A DNA stretch of 64,000 nucleotides from Isoetes taiwanensis (GCA_021234155.1 JAJEKV010000051.1:7766017-7830016); one strand, 5' to 3'. Shown: positions 1 through 11,994, counted from the first letter of the stretch. Made by a program: numbers and translations. The notes: a model not told the origin generated them from the sequence alone.

Positions 1-182
1 CGGCCAAGGCCGCCACGAACATTTTTTTTGTCCAACTTGATGCAAAAAGGTTTTGTAAGTAAATCTTAATTCTGGACATGTGAAAAGTGAACTTGGAGAA
101 AAGCATATGGATAACATAACTCGTTTACCCCATAGCACATGCACATGCATTAATTTGTGCAAACGACTAAGACATGCACCAA

Positions 183-638
183 AGCGAGGATAGTCTTACC
201 CCTCGATTGGGGGATCCTGAGGTGTGGATCCTGTGAGGATCTGGATCCTCTCGAGGATCGCGGTGATCCCTGAGGACTCCGGAATCCTCTCATCAAGCAA
301 GTAAGTAGCGAATCAGATATTTCTTTTTGGCCTCTTGAAAGGAAAAAATGGGGCATTTCGTGGGATTTTTTCCCTATCTAAACCAAATCGAATGGGATCA
401 GCTTCGAGGATGGCTCAATGGGCCGGATCAGAAGTTGTGTAAGAGAAAAGAAGGAATTGAAGCGAAGCCAACAGAATCAAGAATGCTTCCAATCGCCAAA
501 ATCAGCCCTAAACTCAAGCAAAGAACTCCATTACCGCGCTAGCTGACTTTGTGATCCCTGAGGATCTGATTCGGCGGTGATCCCGAGAACAGGATCACCT
601 CCGATCCCTCAATCCGTGGTAAGACTATCCTACGCCCC
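183..638. mobile_element. MITE with imperfect terminal inverted repeats and 9-bp target duplication
   Basis: A 456-bp non-coding element. The left end reads inward through GGATAGTCTTACC, a GATTG-type motif and GGATC-rich sequence; the reverse complement of the right end reads GGATAGTCTTACC, GGATTGAGGGATC and then AGGTGATCCTG, so the inverted repeats run about 50 bp with mismatches. The 9-bp sequence ATGCACCAA lies at 174-182 and again at 639-647, directly outside both ends, which is what a target-site duplication looks like. A 9-bp duplication is typical of Mutator-like elements, but the superfamily is inferred from that length alone. The interior (about 348-540) has short open frames without recognisable domains. 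GGATCC/GGATCT palindromes are frequent near both ends. Confidence 0.8.
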
Positions 639-647
639 ATGCACCAA

Positions 648-916
648 GAGAAGGTACATTGTTATCGTCATTTCGGCATATGCTACGCCAGAGTGGAAGT
701 CCGCATATGCTTTCCATCATTATTAAGAAATATCCACATTGTGTGCGGGATATTGGCCGAAGTAATGGGCAAGTATATGTTTGGAACCTTAGAGCATATA
801 CAAAGATTAAATTCTTTACCTAAGTATGCATGTATCAATTTCTTGAGTTCCAAGGGTTAAGTAGATCCAACGGTAGAGATCGATGGGATCTCCAGTTACC
901 GAGAGGTTAACTTGTC
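648..916. other. Intergenic, no recognisable feature
   Basis: AT-rich sequence with only short open frames. No domain, RNA gene or repeat end was recognised between the MITE and the tandem duplication that follows. Confidence 0.5.
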
Positions 917-1322
917 AAAATTACTATTTGTATATCTCGATTGGCCACTATATTTTGCCTCTAGATATGTTTCCTAAGTATAATTTTTGGTCAAAAATGC
1001 TGTTCCTGCCCCATTCTGTCTCTGTCAGTTCGTCTCCTGTCATTCACCGTCCGTCTCACTTGCCTCAATTTATCTATCCAAGAAAAGGACTTGGAATTTG
1101 GGCTTACTTTTATACGGTATAAAGCCCTAGTAGATTACACTGATCCATATCCATCAATAATAGAAGATTAGACCAATCCATAGTTAGCCACGCAATTGAT
1201 TTGCCACTAGGATTTGCCTCCACGTATGTTTCTTACATATTTTACCAAAACTGCTATTCTTATATATCGATTGCCCACTATATTTTGCGTCGAGTATGTT
1301 TCTTACATAAATTTTGTCAAAA

Positions 1323-1394
<72 letters not shown>

Positions 1395-1411
1395 CATCTA
1401 TCCATTCATTC

Positions 1412-1493
<82 letters not shown>

Positions 1494-1629
1494 TTTTCTA
1501 TCTATCTATCAAAAAAAGGGACTTAGAAATTGGGCTTACTTTTATATGCCAAAGCCCTAGTTGATTACATTGATCCATATCCATCAATAATAGAAGATTA
1601 GACCAATCCATAATAGCCACACAATGGAT
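917..1629. repeat. Tandem duplication, two diverged copies, second carrying a microsatellite
   Basis: Copy A (about 917-1245) and copy B (about 1246-1629) share a start motif (TATATATCGATTG-like, then CCACTATATTTTGC) and a long shared end (GGGCTTACTTTTATA, CCATATCCATCAATAATAG, GACCAATCCATA). Between them copy B holds the (CTAT)n tract, where copy A has only a short TTTATCTATCC seed at about 1072-1082. A shorter piece of the same unit, containing GTATGTTTCTTACAT, also occurs at about 1201-1250. Nothing here looks coding. Confidence 0.8.
1323..1510. repeat. Tetranucleotide microsatellite (ATCT)n
   Basis: An almost continuous ATCT/CTAT tract, interrupted near 1392-1412 by variant units (CATC, CATT) and near 1493-1500 by a short T run. 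The long tyrosine-leucine-serine-isoleucine open frames across it are artefacts of the tract. Confidence 0.97.
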
Positions 1630-2036
1630 TTTTGATACTCTTTAAACAAATAAAACAAAAACAACTAGCTCCCCTTAGTGTGCTTTGTACTAGATTTTAT
1701 TTATTGCTATTATTTAATCTAATGCTATTTAATATAACCAACTTCACAAAAAAAAAAAAAGTAATGCACATAAGAGAAGCAACAACCACTGATATTCCAT
1801 TACGGGCAACATTTTCAACAATAATTATAAATTCCTCTTTCTTCTCCTATACAATGCAATATCATAGTTGGGTCATGAATTCCTCTGGTGATATATTTTG
1901 TTGTTGCCATGTGGCATTGCAATATCCCAGAATGGTAATTGGGTCGAGAGATTCCTGGTTACATGTTGAGCAGGTCGATAAAACAGAGAAATTTGTGATA
2001 TACATCCTCTTACCCTTATACATCCTCCGATTTTTC

Positions 2037-2310
2037 TAAAATTGGCAACCAAACATTAAGCATACTAAACTACCTACAACTGACAATTTACCATTATATT
2101 CGATGAGGTTTTTCTTACTACAATTCGTCTCATCATCCTCAATTTGTTTGTCCTCGCTAAGATACAACACTCAAATCTTCCCAAAATTGGCAAGACCTAT
2201 TGAGAGAATTGGATACCACCTACAGGGCACACATTTACCATTATGTTTGACGAAGTCTTGCTTATCACAATATATGTCATCATCCCCAATTTGTTCGTAT
2301 TCTACGGGGT
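2037..2310. repeat. Tandem duplication, unit about 146 bp
   Basis: Unit 1 (2037-2182) and unit 2 (2183 to about 2310) both begin AAAATTGGCAA and share ATTTACCATTAT, then a GTCATCATCC/CTCATCATCC and CAATTTGTT block, in the same order and spacing. The copies are clearly diverged. No coding function is evident. Confidence 0.65.
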
Positions 2311-5159
2311 TTCCTACACCCCAATGGGCTGCATAGGCAAACTATCGTTCAGACTTAACAATATATATAAGAAGACACAGAATGCTAACCAGGCCATAAC
2401 CATAACTTTCTATCATCGGGCCCATGTAGATCCTTCCCACCTTCTTATCAGGTTGTTTGTTGTTGCTTGCTTATAGTCATGGCCTTCTTATATAAAGAAT
2501 GCATAGTTTTCTTTTTTAACGATCTTTGACCTTTATGTATCATACAAGAATTTATCATGTATGCCAAGGTCGCCGCTTTAACATTTCTTTATCAAAATTA
2601 TGCTAAGCCTAAATGATATCAATTCTCGACCTCGCGGAAAGCCAAAGCAATACCTATGCTTGAAGAGTTCTAACCTCCATATGTGATAGTCTAGAGCACA
2701 CGTATGCTCATTTACACGTAAACACATCGGCGAAATTAGCTCAAGAGAAATAGTAAACATGTGGTTACGATGCATTAGCTCAAGAGAAATAGTAAAATAT
2801 GTGCGTTTGTATGGGCACAATGCAACTCTAAGTATAGAGTGGATCTTTCCATTCGTTCGTGGAATCCAATGTATACAATAATTGGGCCTCCATTTAATCT
2901 CTCAATATAATGCTTCTTAAACCATTTTATAGCTCTAAGATGATCAAAGTAATGATTCTTTGAATATTTCTTAAGTCCATTAAACCATTTGACATAAAAT
3001 ACTTTACATTTCAAAGTGCATTGCATAAACCTTGCTAGGGTTATTTTTATATAGCCTTGTTAATAAGCACATAGTAAAAGTTGCATCAATTTCAACTAGA
3101 GAAAATATCCAATACCCAACCACGCATTTCCTCTCAGACAATTGTTAAAGGATAAGACTCAAGGAAATTTACCTATAGAATCAAACTTTGCTTGTCTTGT
3201 ACATCTAGTCATTTATATTTCAGACATCTAGTCGTGTATATTTGCCCGACTTCAACTCCTCCATCTTTTTGCTTTTAGAAGCCGAATGCATTTGGAGAAT
3301 CTCAAACAAATGCTATGTATATTTCCACTTAAAAATTTCAACACTTAAAGAAAAACAACAAAAGCAACTTGTGCTCGGAGGAGGCGTAAAAGCCAGAGTG
3401 TGCATGAGGCGCAGATCTTCAAGGTATCACAAAGAAAAACATGTATCCAATTGAAGGTAGTAGTAATAATGATATGATAACCTCGTCGCTAGACGGTCAA
3501 TTGAATTTTAATTTGTTATTCCCATTCTTTTCATGTTCAAACGCCAACTTTTAAACATCGATTCTCGGGAGGAAGGAAACAATGTTATATTTACTTTCCT
3601 TGCTCGACACACAATATTTCAAAATGTTGTTAACCTACATATTTCATTCATGGTTTTGTTTTTCATCTTATCTTATCTTCTAAAAGAGCACGTTCTTGAA
3701 AAGTCAGCCATTTTATTGAGATCAAAAGAAACAATTTATATGATGATAGGCAGCCTTGCCTTTTTAAATAACTCCGCACTTTCGGCCATGAATACTGTAC
3801 CTTCTATTAAATAGTACCCTAAAAGATGCCTCTGTTTTGTATCCTTAAGAATTCTTGCTAGTTAGATGCCAATGATTCTTTAAATACCTTTATAATGAAG
3901 ACTTTACTTTAATGCTTTAGCTCCTGACTCTTGCAATTTGATTTATCATGTAACCTCCCATTATTTTCTACCGCAAGCAAAAACCAAGAAGGATGCGAGA
4001 ACATACTTGATGTATTAGACACTTCCCTACTAATGGAATAAAATTTATACTCTCAAGGGCCTTCCAATGGCTATGTGCAATGATGGAAGCTTTCTTGGGA
4101 GTTATTTCTTGAGAGCCATTATGCTCAAACAATCTACATAAATCGCCAAACATATAGTTAGCAAGACTTGGTTATATTAGATGCATAAACACTAATGTTG
4201 GTTTTATGCTTTAAATAATTTTTTAGTTCTTCTTCAATTCTCAAAAGCCTCAACTCATTCCTTCACAATTTTGTTGCACTAAAAATACGCTTATAGTCTC
4301 CCCTAAATCATGGCTACTGCTTTGTCGGACTTCAATCAATTAGTTATCACCGCTACGTAGGAAACAGAGGAGATTAAATATAAATGCGCTGTCGAATCGA
4401 GATCAACAGAATTGTAATTTAGCCTGCTCAACGAAAGGAACTTAGAACAAACCTTTTATCCAATGGGTGGAGGCCCCTACGTGTCCGGACTAGCTAATTT
4501 GCTGCCGCATCCTACGCAGTGCAAATGCTACGTATCAAGCCTCCTGCTATTAGAAGCGCATATCATAGCCGGATGTTAGGCACACCGCTAGACCTTTATC
4601 CCCGATGCCAAGAACATGATCGGTGAGAAATTAACACCAATTTTCTCGCTCGCTTAGATCGCACAGTTTCCATCTCGCCCGCTTTCCTTCTTGTCCCAAA
4701 GCAGTTTGTTGAGTTTCCTTCCGATGCCGCTTACTCAAGACCTACGGTAAGGATCTAGGTGCAAAGAACGCGAAAAGAAATGAACAGAGAAGGAAAAAGG
4801 GCAAGGACGCAGCTTTCTCCCTTCAAAAGCCATGCTATAACCGAAAAGCATTGTCAATTATACTGCTCAAACAGCAACCTTCCGCCAGAGGATGATTCAG
4901 AGCAAGAACATCAAAATCAAGAAGCTTCGATCATTTTTGAGCCAAGCATAAACATCAAATCCTAAGAAGAATATAAGAACAAAGTGTGGTTTTTCTAGAC
5001 CTCATGGATTTGATGTCGCTTTCCCAAGCTGCCATGGCGCATCCGACCTCTAATTCTTATCCTTATTTTTCCCTTCACGGAATTTAAACCATCGTCGCTA
5101 CACGGGATCGCATTAACGCGTTCCCATATCACGCTGGATGCATACTTATATGCCTGATA
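2311..5159. other. Intergenic, no gene recognised
   Basis: No domain or RNA gene was found. A 20-bp motif (AGCTCAAGAGAAATAGTAAA) is repeated 37 bp apart near 2738 and 2775. A 68-codon frame at 4759-4965 (+) is charged and polar (Arg/Lys-rich start, Glu/Gln/Asn-rich end). It follows a possible splice donor (CCTACGGTAAGG) near 4742, so it could be part of a host exon or UTR, but nothing confirms this. Confidence 0.4.
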
Positions 5160-5305
5160 TAATCTTTCATTAGGAGGACATTGCAGTAGCGGCCCGACGG
5201 CTCCCGCATCGCAGGTAGCCAAGAGCGCAAGCTACGAGTGTGCCGCCGAAGTTCAAGGCGACAACGCCGGGCCCTGCATGTGTAATAGCCTCCTAATGAA
5301 GATTA
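5160..5305. repeat. Inverted-repeat hairpin at the start of repeat unit 1
   Basis: The left arm TAATCTTTCATTAGGAGG (5160-5177) is nearly the exact reverse complement of the right arm CCTCCTAATGAAGATTA (5289-5305), one base being missing on the right. The GC-rich interior is about 110 bp. A homologous but more diverged hairpin starts unit 2 at 17169. It may be a small MITE captured by the unit or part of its terminus. Confidence 0.65.
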
Positions 5306-5481
5306 CCGCATCGCGAAAATCGCTTTTGGAGAAATTACGCTCATTAGAAATTTGCCACGCTGCATCCAAAGAAAACTGCCTAGAAGATTCCAAATTGACT
5401 ATGGCATCGGGCGTAGATTGGCGCTGCGAGATAGCACCGACTTAGATCGCGGTTACCAGACTGCAGCTGTTTATTAGAACC

Positions 5482-5675
5482 CAAAGAAACAAGAACTCGC
5501 ATTTACTCGACTGCGGCGCTTTGCTCTCAAAGAAGACATGCTTTTCTATTAATTTCACCCGTTAAATACTAAAGTACAAAGGTAATCCTATGTTTAGTTA
5601 ATCAACGCTTCTACTCTTAAAATGCTGCGTCTCCCTAATGATTGTTTCCTCCTACAACAACTTCTTGTTCCAACA
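5482..5675 (-). repeat. 3' LTR of copia element 1
   Basis: Direct repeat of 9699-9891. Shared blocks are AAAGAAACAAGAACTC, AAGAAGACATGCTTTTCTA, CCGTTAAATACTAAAGTACAA, GTAATCCTATGTTTAG and CTCCCTAATGATTGTTTC. In element orientation it begins TGTTGGAACAAG. A pyrimidine-rich stretch (CCTCCTC) directly inside it is the complement of a polypurine tract. Confidence 0.85.
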
Positions 5676-5725
5676 CCTCCTCGTGAGGAAACTTCAGAAC
5701 TTATGATTTCTTCTTCATCCCAAGT

Positions 5726-7770
5726 TCACCAAACATTCCCAAAATTTCTCCTTGGAAGTGGCTTTGTAAATACGCCTGTGTCATCTTTTGTGTGTTCTTG
5801 CCACCGGACTGCAATCTTTCTCTTCAATCTTCTCTTGTAAAATGGTATCGACTTCGAGTATGCTGCCTTGGACCAATTATTGGGTTCTTGGCCAAGGAAA
5901 TAGGCCGCTTGATTATCACAGCATGTTATCACGCTTTCCTCGATCCTCCCCTATCTCATTACATAATCATTGTAGCCAAATTGCCTCTTTGGCGCTTGCA
6001 CATAATGCTATATTCTCCGCCACAGTTTGATAGCAATGGCTTTTGCTTCTTGCTACACCAACTCACTACTCCTCCTTCATGTAGCGCCGCTATGAGTAGC
6101 TCGCACAAGGTCACCGCATAATCAAAGATCCGCGAACTGAAGATGGCACCCCAGAGGAGACGTGGACGCATGGAAACCGAGCACAAGGTCTCCTCGAGAT
6201 AACGGAGAATCGCATACCGCCTTCCAATGTTCAAAGCCCCGGGCAACTCAAGAATTGGTCATTGCAGAGGTGCATGAGACTTCCAACCCGCGACTGTAAG
6301 GAACGCCCGCATGTAGGCTACTTCTTCGATCGAGGGACCTATATCACGAAGTGAGATGAATAGTAGGAGCGTATCGAGCGGAAATCCTCTATCACAGCGG
6401 AAATCAAACTTCTTCAAAGACCGGGGCTCACGTTCTCGAGGTCACCAGTTGGAGAACCCACAGATCGATCTCGGTGACTTGCATTCCCAAGAAGAAGCCG
6501 AGCCCCTAAATCACATTAAACCGAAAGGCTAGTAAAGGGATTTCAGATGATCTTAGCAGCTCCGACCGCATCGCCAAGAAATCGCATCGTCTACATATAA
6601 GACAATGATAGCCGTGCCGCAACATCCTTCTAGATAAATGTTCCAACTGCATGAGACCGTTTAAATCCAAGGTCTCAGAAAAAGAGTTGATAGTGTGGTA
6701 CCATGCCCGGGATCAAGTGAGACTATAGATTGCCAAGCTTGCATCAGAGTGGGTGAGCTTCCGACACTTCAAAACCTTTGAGGCAGAGATGTATACATCT
6801 TCTCAAGTTAGATCACCATGAAGAAATGCCGCCTTCACATCCATCTCGTCCAGCCTATGTCGTGAGTAAAGCAGCAAGTGCTAAGACAACCCAATAGAAG
6901 ACAATCGTGGCAACAAAAGATCTCTTTGAAGTCAACACTGAAGCCGGAGCAACCTTGGAGCTACCAATCAGGCTTTGTAGCGCTCCACTTGATTTTGAGC
7001 ATTGAACTTCAAGCGTAGATCCATTTATTACCACCAAACGCCTACTACCGGGTAAAGGGACTAAATCCTATGTGTATTTATTTGGAGGGATTGAAACCTC
7101 CTCCATAGCTTCTGAATCCAAGTTGAGAAGAGTCATGTCCCTAACGGTTTGCTGAAATGTAGCGGTGCTCGTGAGGATGAACAGAGCAAAATTGAGGGCA
7201 AACCGCTCAAGATCAAGGCCAAGAGGCTTCCAGTCCGTTATGATTCCCATCAATGTAGTAGCGTGGAATCAAGATTAATCAACCAGCATCAAAGGAAGTG
7301 ATCAGCTGAACAGATGGAGGAACCGGGATTCGCCCGTGATCAAGATCACTTGAGATGTCACTTATCACCGCCACCGCCACTACCGCCTAATGTCATCCAG
7401 ATCTAATCTGATCATACCAAACCTATCAGCCTTGCCTATGCCGTTCCTGCTTCATCAATCCACACACCGGCCATTGATAATCCGCTTGCTAGCTGGGATC
7501 CCAAAGCTTATAGCCTTTGTTCGGGCTTCACAATATCCCACAAATATACACACTTGAGGCTTTACCTTCCAGCTTTCCTTGTTTTCGCTTCTTCCCATCG
7601 ATAGCGTGAAGTGCACCAAAATTTGAAGTGTTTGATGACGGTTTGGTTCCACTCCAAGCCCGAACCATGGCCTCAAGTGCTTTGGTGGGAAGGCAGGATT
7701 CAATATACACGGCCAAGGAAACAAACTTCAAAAAATCCCAGCCATGGGAGCGTAGATCCTCCACCAATCG
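5726..7770 (-). pseudogene. Copia element 1 pol (integrase end, reverse transcriptase, RNase H), broken frames
   Basis: Read on the minus strand across several frames. At 7455-7767 the integrase C-terminal region shows LPTKALEAM, AWSGTKPS and then VCIFVGYCE, the usual copia 'AWSGKKPS ... IFVGY' block. At 6470-7010 the reverse transcriptase shows VDFKEIF, MYTSLPQRF and the catalytic box AIIVLYVDDAIS, with YVDD at 6586-6597. At 5726-6150 the RNase H region gives VSWCSKKQK, then CDNQAAYFL and TKPLPRRNFGNVW. The product would be the element's polyprotein for reverse transcription and integration. Frames change many times, so it is a pseudogene as written, although some lesions may be consensus errors (see findings). 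Confidence 0.85.
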
Positions 7771-9698
7771 GTCTCATTTCCCTACGCTCAATCACTCCAT
7801 TCCGCCGGGTGTCGTGGAATAGATGTTGCAATAATGCCATTATCTTGTAAGAATCCTCTTGAAAGATGTTGCCTATGAATTCGCTTCACCGGCCCTCATC
7901 TGCATTCTCTTGATTTTCGATTCTTTTCATTTTCCATACTACTCTCCAATCGCCTAAAGTGCCTATAAGCTTGGGACTTCTCTCGCTTTCAAAATAAAAC
8001 CTACGCCTTCGATGATCATCACCTATAAGCATGAAATACTTATCATTTCCAAGAGACAGAAAATTCGTCAGGTCCCTACAAATCGATATGCATCGTGCCC
8101 AAGAATTTGGCTGCTCGAGTGGCTACCCTTTTGGAACAAGTACTCGCTTACTTGAATTTTCTCTTTATAGATGGCATATCCCCAACCAGCCCAAGAGTTG
8201 ACATTCTTTCCATGAACTGAAGTTTGAGTGCCCTGCCGCCATGCCATAATTGTGATGTGCTCCCTTAGCTCCCATGCTACAAATGCTTGGGGAGCCTCAT
8301 GTCCATAAAAGCAATGACAGATTGCCCACTGCGGCTCCATTTGGCTACAACCTCCCCGACGGATCCTTTTACAACACATCACCAAATTCAAGCTTCACAT
8401 GTGCATCATCCATCTTGGCTACAGACAAGAGATTTCATCAAAGTCCAAAGTAATATAAAAGTACTCCACCTAATCTCCAATTCTTCTTCTGCCATCCTAT
8501 TTTGATGACCTGCACCCTTCCACTTTCAATCTGCCTTTTCCAGCGCTAGGAACAATACGCCCCCTCGCTTTCTTTAGGGCTAGCAAACAATTCTTCCCTA
8601 CTTGTCATGTGATCTCAGAGCACCCGAGTCAAGGTACTAAGAATTGTTTCATGTGCAATCATTGCACATGCATCCTCATCAATCTCTTTACTTTTTAGTA
8701 GCCCGCAGCCGCTTATGGAACCATTTCCCACTACCTCATCAAGACTTATCCTTTCCTCAAACATTCCCCATCCTAATGCTCAAAGGTTCTAGCCAGCAGA
8801 AGCTATCACACTTGAATTTCCTCTTCCTCATCACTTCTCCACCGCCTCCACAATTACGCAGGGGCACGAAGCTTCAATTGCAGCCGCCTCCCGCCTCCAT
8901 GATGCTTCGCTTTTTCTTTTCCTCTCTTTGCATGCCCGCCTCCTCGGCATGCCCATCTCCCTTTGCTCGTGACAGCCGAGCAATGTGTCCACTTTGTTGC
9001 AGAATTTGTAATGTTCTGCCCTCGGCTCTCCCTCCCAAAGATAGGCTGTGGCTGATGCATCTTTGCTTCCCCTCTCTTTCTCCTCGTCGCCTTCACTTGT
9101 TCGCGACCGCCTCCCAATCAATCATATAACTTCCAGCCCCTCCAATCACGTTCTCAACAACCCATCAAATGAAGGGGCACCCATCATAGTGCTCCCAAAC
9201 AATTGTATCCTCGTGGAGTGCTTCCATCCCTGTACTGCTTGGCAAAGAGTTCTGTGATCCTTCAATGTAACTGGATGCATCTTCACATTCATTCAGCTTT
9301 GCCGAAGACTGAGCATACGCCAAAAGATAACCGGGCCGTGAAAACTGGTCCTTCCAAATGGCTGACAAGATAATCCCATGCTTCTTTGCCGCGTTCTCCT
9401 CAACACATGGATTTGCGCCATTTAGATACTTCATGATCGGACATTCTTGACCCGGCCAGCTCACTGTTCTTACTCTGGCCATCTCTTCTTTATACCAGCC
9501 CCATCCTTCTAACAAAATAGTGAGCCGCTTTTGCCCCGAGCAGTATGCCCCAGAGCTCCCCTTTCTCAGCCTTAACACCCTTACTTTGATGAACCAAATA
9601 TAGGAGTTGGATGCCGTAAGCTTCTCCAAATGACCTTTTCTCACCATCACGATATCCCTTGCACTGATTGATCCTTTGGCTCTAGAGATGGCTCGGAC

Positions 9699-9891
9699 AA
9701 TTATAAAGAAACAAGAACTCAGACGACTGACCCGTAAGGCTGGTTTCAAAAGAAGACATGCTTTTCTATTAATTTACCCGTTAAATACTAAAGTACAAAT
9801 GTAATCCTATGTTTAGCTAACTCTAACGTCTCTACTCTTAAATGCTATGTCTCCCTAATGATTGTTTCTCTCGCATCAACTTTGTTCCAAA
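9699..9891 (-). repeat. 5' LTR of copia element 1
   Basis: Partner of 5482-5675 with the same blocks in the same order. The two differ by small indels, mainly at CTG/CTCG-type positions. Its length of about 190 bp is short for copia. Confidence 0.85.
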
Positions 9892-9964
9892 AGAACCATT
9901 TCTATTTTCTTCTGTTATTTCATTCTCGCATAAAGACCGGCGACGTGGATCCACTAACCATAGG

Positions 9965-11270
9965 AGGGCAAATGTATTGCCCATTGTCTCCAACTTGTTT
10001 GGCCTCTTCATAGAAGAATTGGAAGAATGGATGCGGATCGCTTTTGGCAGAACAAAATTGGTATGCATTTAATACAATTGTTATTGTATGTCGATGATGT
10101 GGTCTTGTTAGCAACAGAAGAAGAAAGCATTGCGTGATCTCTGACATCTTGGTCCTTTGTGAGGGAGAAGGCAATGCGAGTAAATACATCAAAATCAAAG
10201 ATACTGGTCTTTGGAACAAGGGATGTGCCAGCATTTGTCTATCGTGACAAGAACTAGGAACAAGTGGAGCTATAAATACTTGGGGCTAGATTTCTAAGAA
10301 AATATAATTGGAAGGAATGTATTAAGAGAAGAGTAACCGAGAAAACCGTCATATAGTATGCTTGTAAATGCTCAAAGGCATCACTGCATTAGCTCAAAAA
10401 GATCTTATATAAGACCTTAGTGCAACCGGTTTTGCTTTATGAGCACCAACTTGGGGCCAAGTATCTCTATCTAAGCTTTGGGGACAGATTGAATTCGTGC
10501 GTGTAAAGTATTCATAATGAGGAGTTAGGCATTAAGGCACGCATACCATATGCAATAATGTTTGCAAATGTGATGTTCCCACTTGAGCTTGAAGCATTAT
10601 TTCTGTGCAATCAATTTTGTCAATGTGGCTTAAGAATCAAGCATCGGATCGCATATCATATCAAGCATTTGTGTCCACCCGGACATCAGCGGTGGGATGG
10701 TTACATGATCCGGGAATTGGGCAAGTAAATGGGGGTAATCGATACCTAATTGGCCGTAAAAATAAGGAAGATAATAAGGACATCGCTTGAGCAAATTTCC
10801 ATTGAACGCTATGGGCGCTTCAGTAGCTTCTAAGCACATTACATATCATGTAAATTCAATCAAAGGAGTATAAGAGCCGGTGACTATATAAATGCTAACA
10901 GTTAAAATATTTCAAGCAAGTTACAGCGACACAGACGAGCCTGGCCACGTATCTCACAGAATGGAGACAGATGTTGGTATAAAATCCCTGCTGAGGAGAG
11001 GTTATGTGCAAAGTTTGTGAGTCGATAGCATTGAGGATGAGCACCATGTTTTACAGCGCCCCGCTTTACAAGTGAGATAAGAGACAAGTTCGCATTCAAG
11101 CATCCGGAGATTTTAAATCTTATTTCGCTTGTCACCTCTAACATTAGGGTTCATATTTTAAGGCGCAGACTCCACACCGCTCTTTATTATGCAGTTGTAA
11201 ATTGGCTTAAACTGCACTTGAAGCTCCATGGTCTTTTCAAGGCCCAAAGTGAGCTTGACTACTGCCATTA
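9965..11270 (+). pseudogene. LINE reverse transcriptase fragment in repeat unit 1
   Basis: The plus strand encodes, across two or three frames, a non-LTR reverse transcriptase. NLFGLFIEELEEW comes first, followed by the catalytic box LLLYVDDVVLLA (YVDD at 10087-10098). After that come VNTSKSKILVFGT, YKYLGLDF and LVQPVLLY, all in the order of the LINE palm and thumb. The C-terminal region (about 10920-11150) has an EDEHHVLQ stretch followed by EIRDKFAFKHPEIL, the usual zinc-binding 'His...Cys-Pro...R' tail. The upstream half of the RT and any endonuclease are absent. Several stops interrupt it. A relative on the opposite strand lies at 29.2-29.6 kb. Confidence 0.85.
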
Positions 11271-11345
11271 CATTACACATATTTCCCCAACCGGGATTTT
11301 ATATGAACCGATCTTGCAATTCTTCTATCCGTTCGCTGAGTATTG

Positions 11346-11994
11346 TGTAAAGATATGAAAAATCTCTCAGAATAGCTTATTCACAATAATAACAATCAGA
11401 CTTCACAAACAAAGCAACTCTCCGTGAGACAACTCAAAAGATAAATGTGAGCAATGAATCAATTCAAAGAACTAACTTGGCTTAACAAAAAGTAAAGAAA
11501 TTTGGCTGCAGATGGATAGCACAATCCATGTGAGCTTTATCTACCGCAATTAAAGCAATCCGTAACCAAACCCGTGAGCAGGAGAAGTACGTACCGCAGC
11601 CTATTCAATCCGCCAGACTAGAAGAAGCCCGGCAAAGAAGGCGCGGCGCGTAAGCTTTCCATCATAAATCCGATCAAGCAGAACCAAGCAAACTGACGGC
11701 AGAGTCGACGTGCAAACTGATCACAGTAATCCAAAGCAAATTCGGGTTGCAGATTCCATCGCTAAATCCGGGTCAGATGAGAGGTTAATAACTGGGTCAG
11801 CCATCCTCTAAGCAAATTCGGCTGATCCGATCATCACCAGCTGATTCAAGAAAATTTTCGATACTAAAGCCGTAGCCTGTTCTTGACGTTTTATTCTTTG
11901 ATTTTGTCGGTCTGGTTAATGTATTCCTGCCACGTGCAATTATCCATGCACATCTTAATATACAAATATTTGTGACATGATAAACATTCTAACA
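11346..11994 (-). repeat. 3' LTR of copia element 2
   Basis: Direct repeat of 16193-16817. Shared blocks include TGTAAAGATATGAAAA, ACTTCACAAACAAAGCAACT, GATGGATAGCACAATCCATG, GAAAATTTTCGATAC and ATACAAATATTTGTGACATG followed by ATAAACATTCTAACA. Confidence 0.93.

Larger units (their letters stand above)
5482..9891 (-). mobile_element. Ty1/copia LTR retrotransposon 1, inserted in repeat unit 1
   Basis: A 4.4-kb minus-strand element with short direct repeats (about 194 bp) at both ends. AGAACC is present at 5476-5481 and 9892-9897, giving a target duplication. The homologous point in repeat unit 2 (near 23273-23278, GGAACC) is uninterrupted and serves as the empty site. Inside the 5' LTR edge, a degraded primer-binding site is visible near 9687-9699; its reverse complement reads TTGTCCGAGCCATC, where the copia consensus has TTGGTATCAGAGCC. 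In transcription order come integrase C-terminal, reverse transcriptase and RNase H, the copia order. All frames are broken. Confidence 0.88.

Noticed and set aside
1323-1510. CRISPR-like array
   Set aside because: A simple tetranucleotide repeat in a plant nuclear sequence, with no spacers.
1201-1564. Three overlapping long open frames of repeating Ile-Tyr-Leu-Ser
   Set aside because: They are only translations of the (ATCT)n microsatellite in its three frames.
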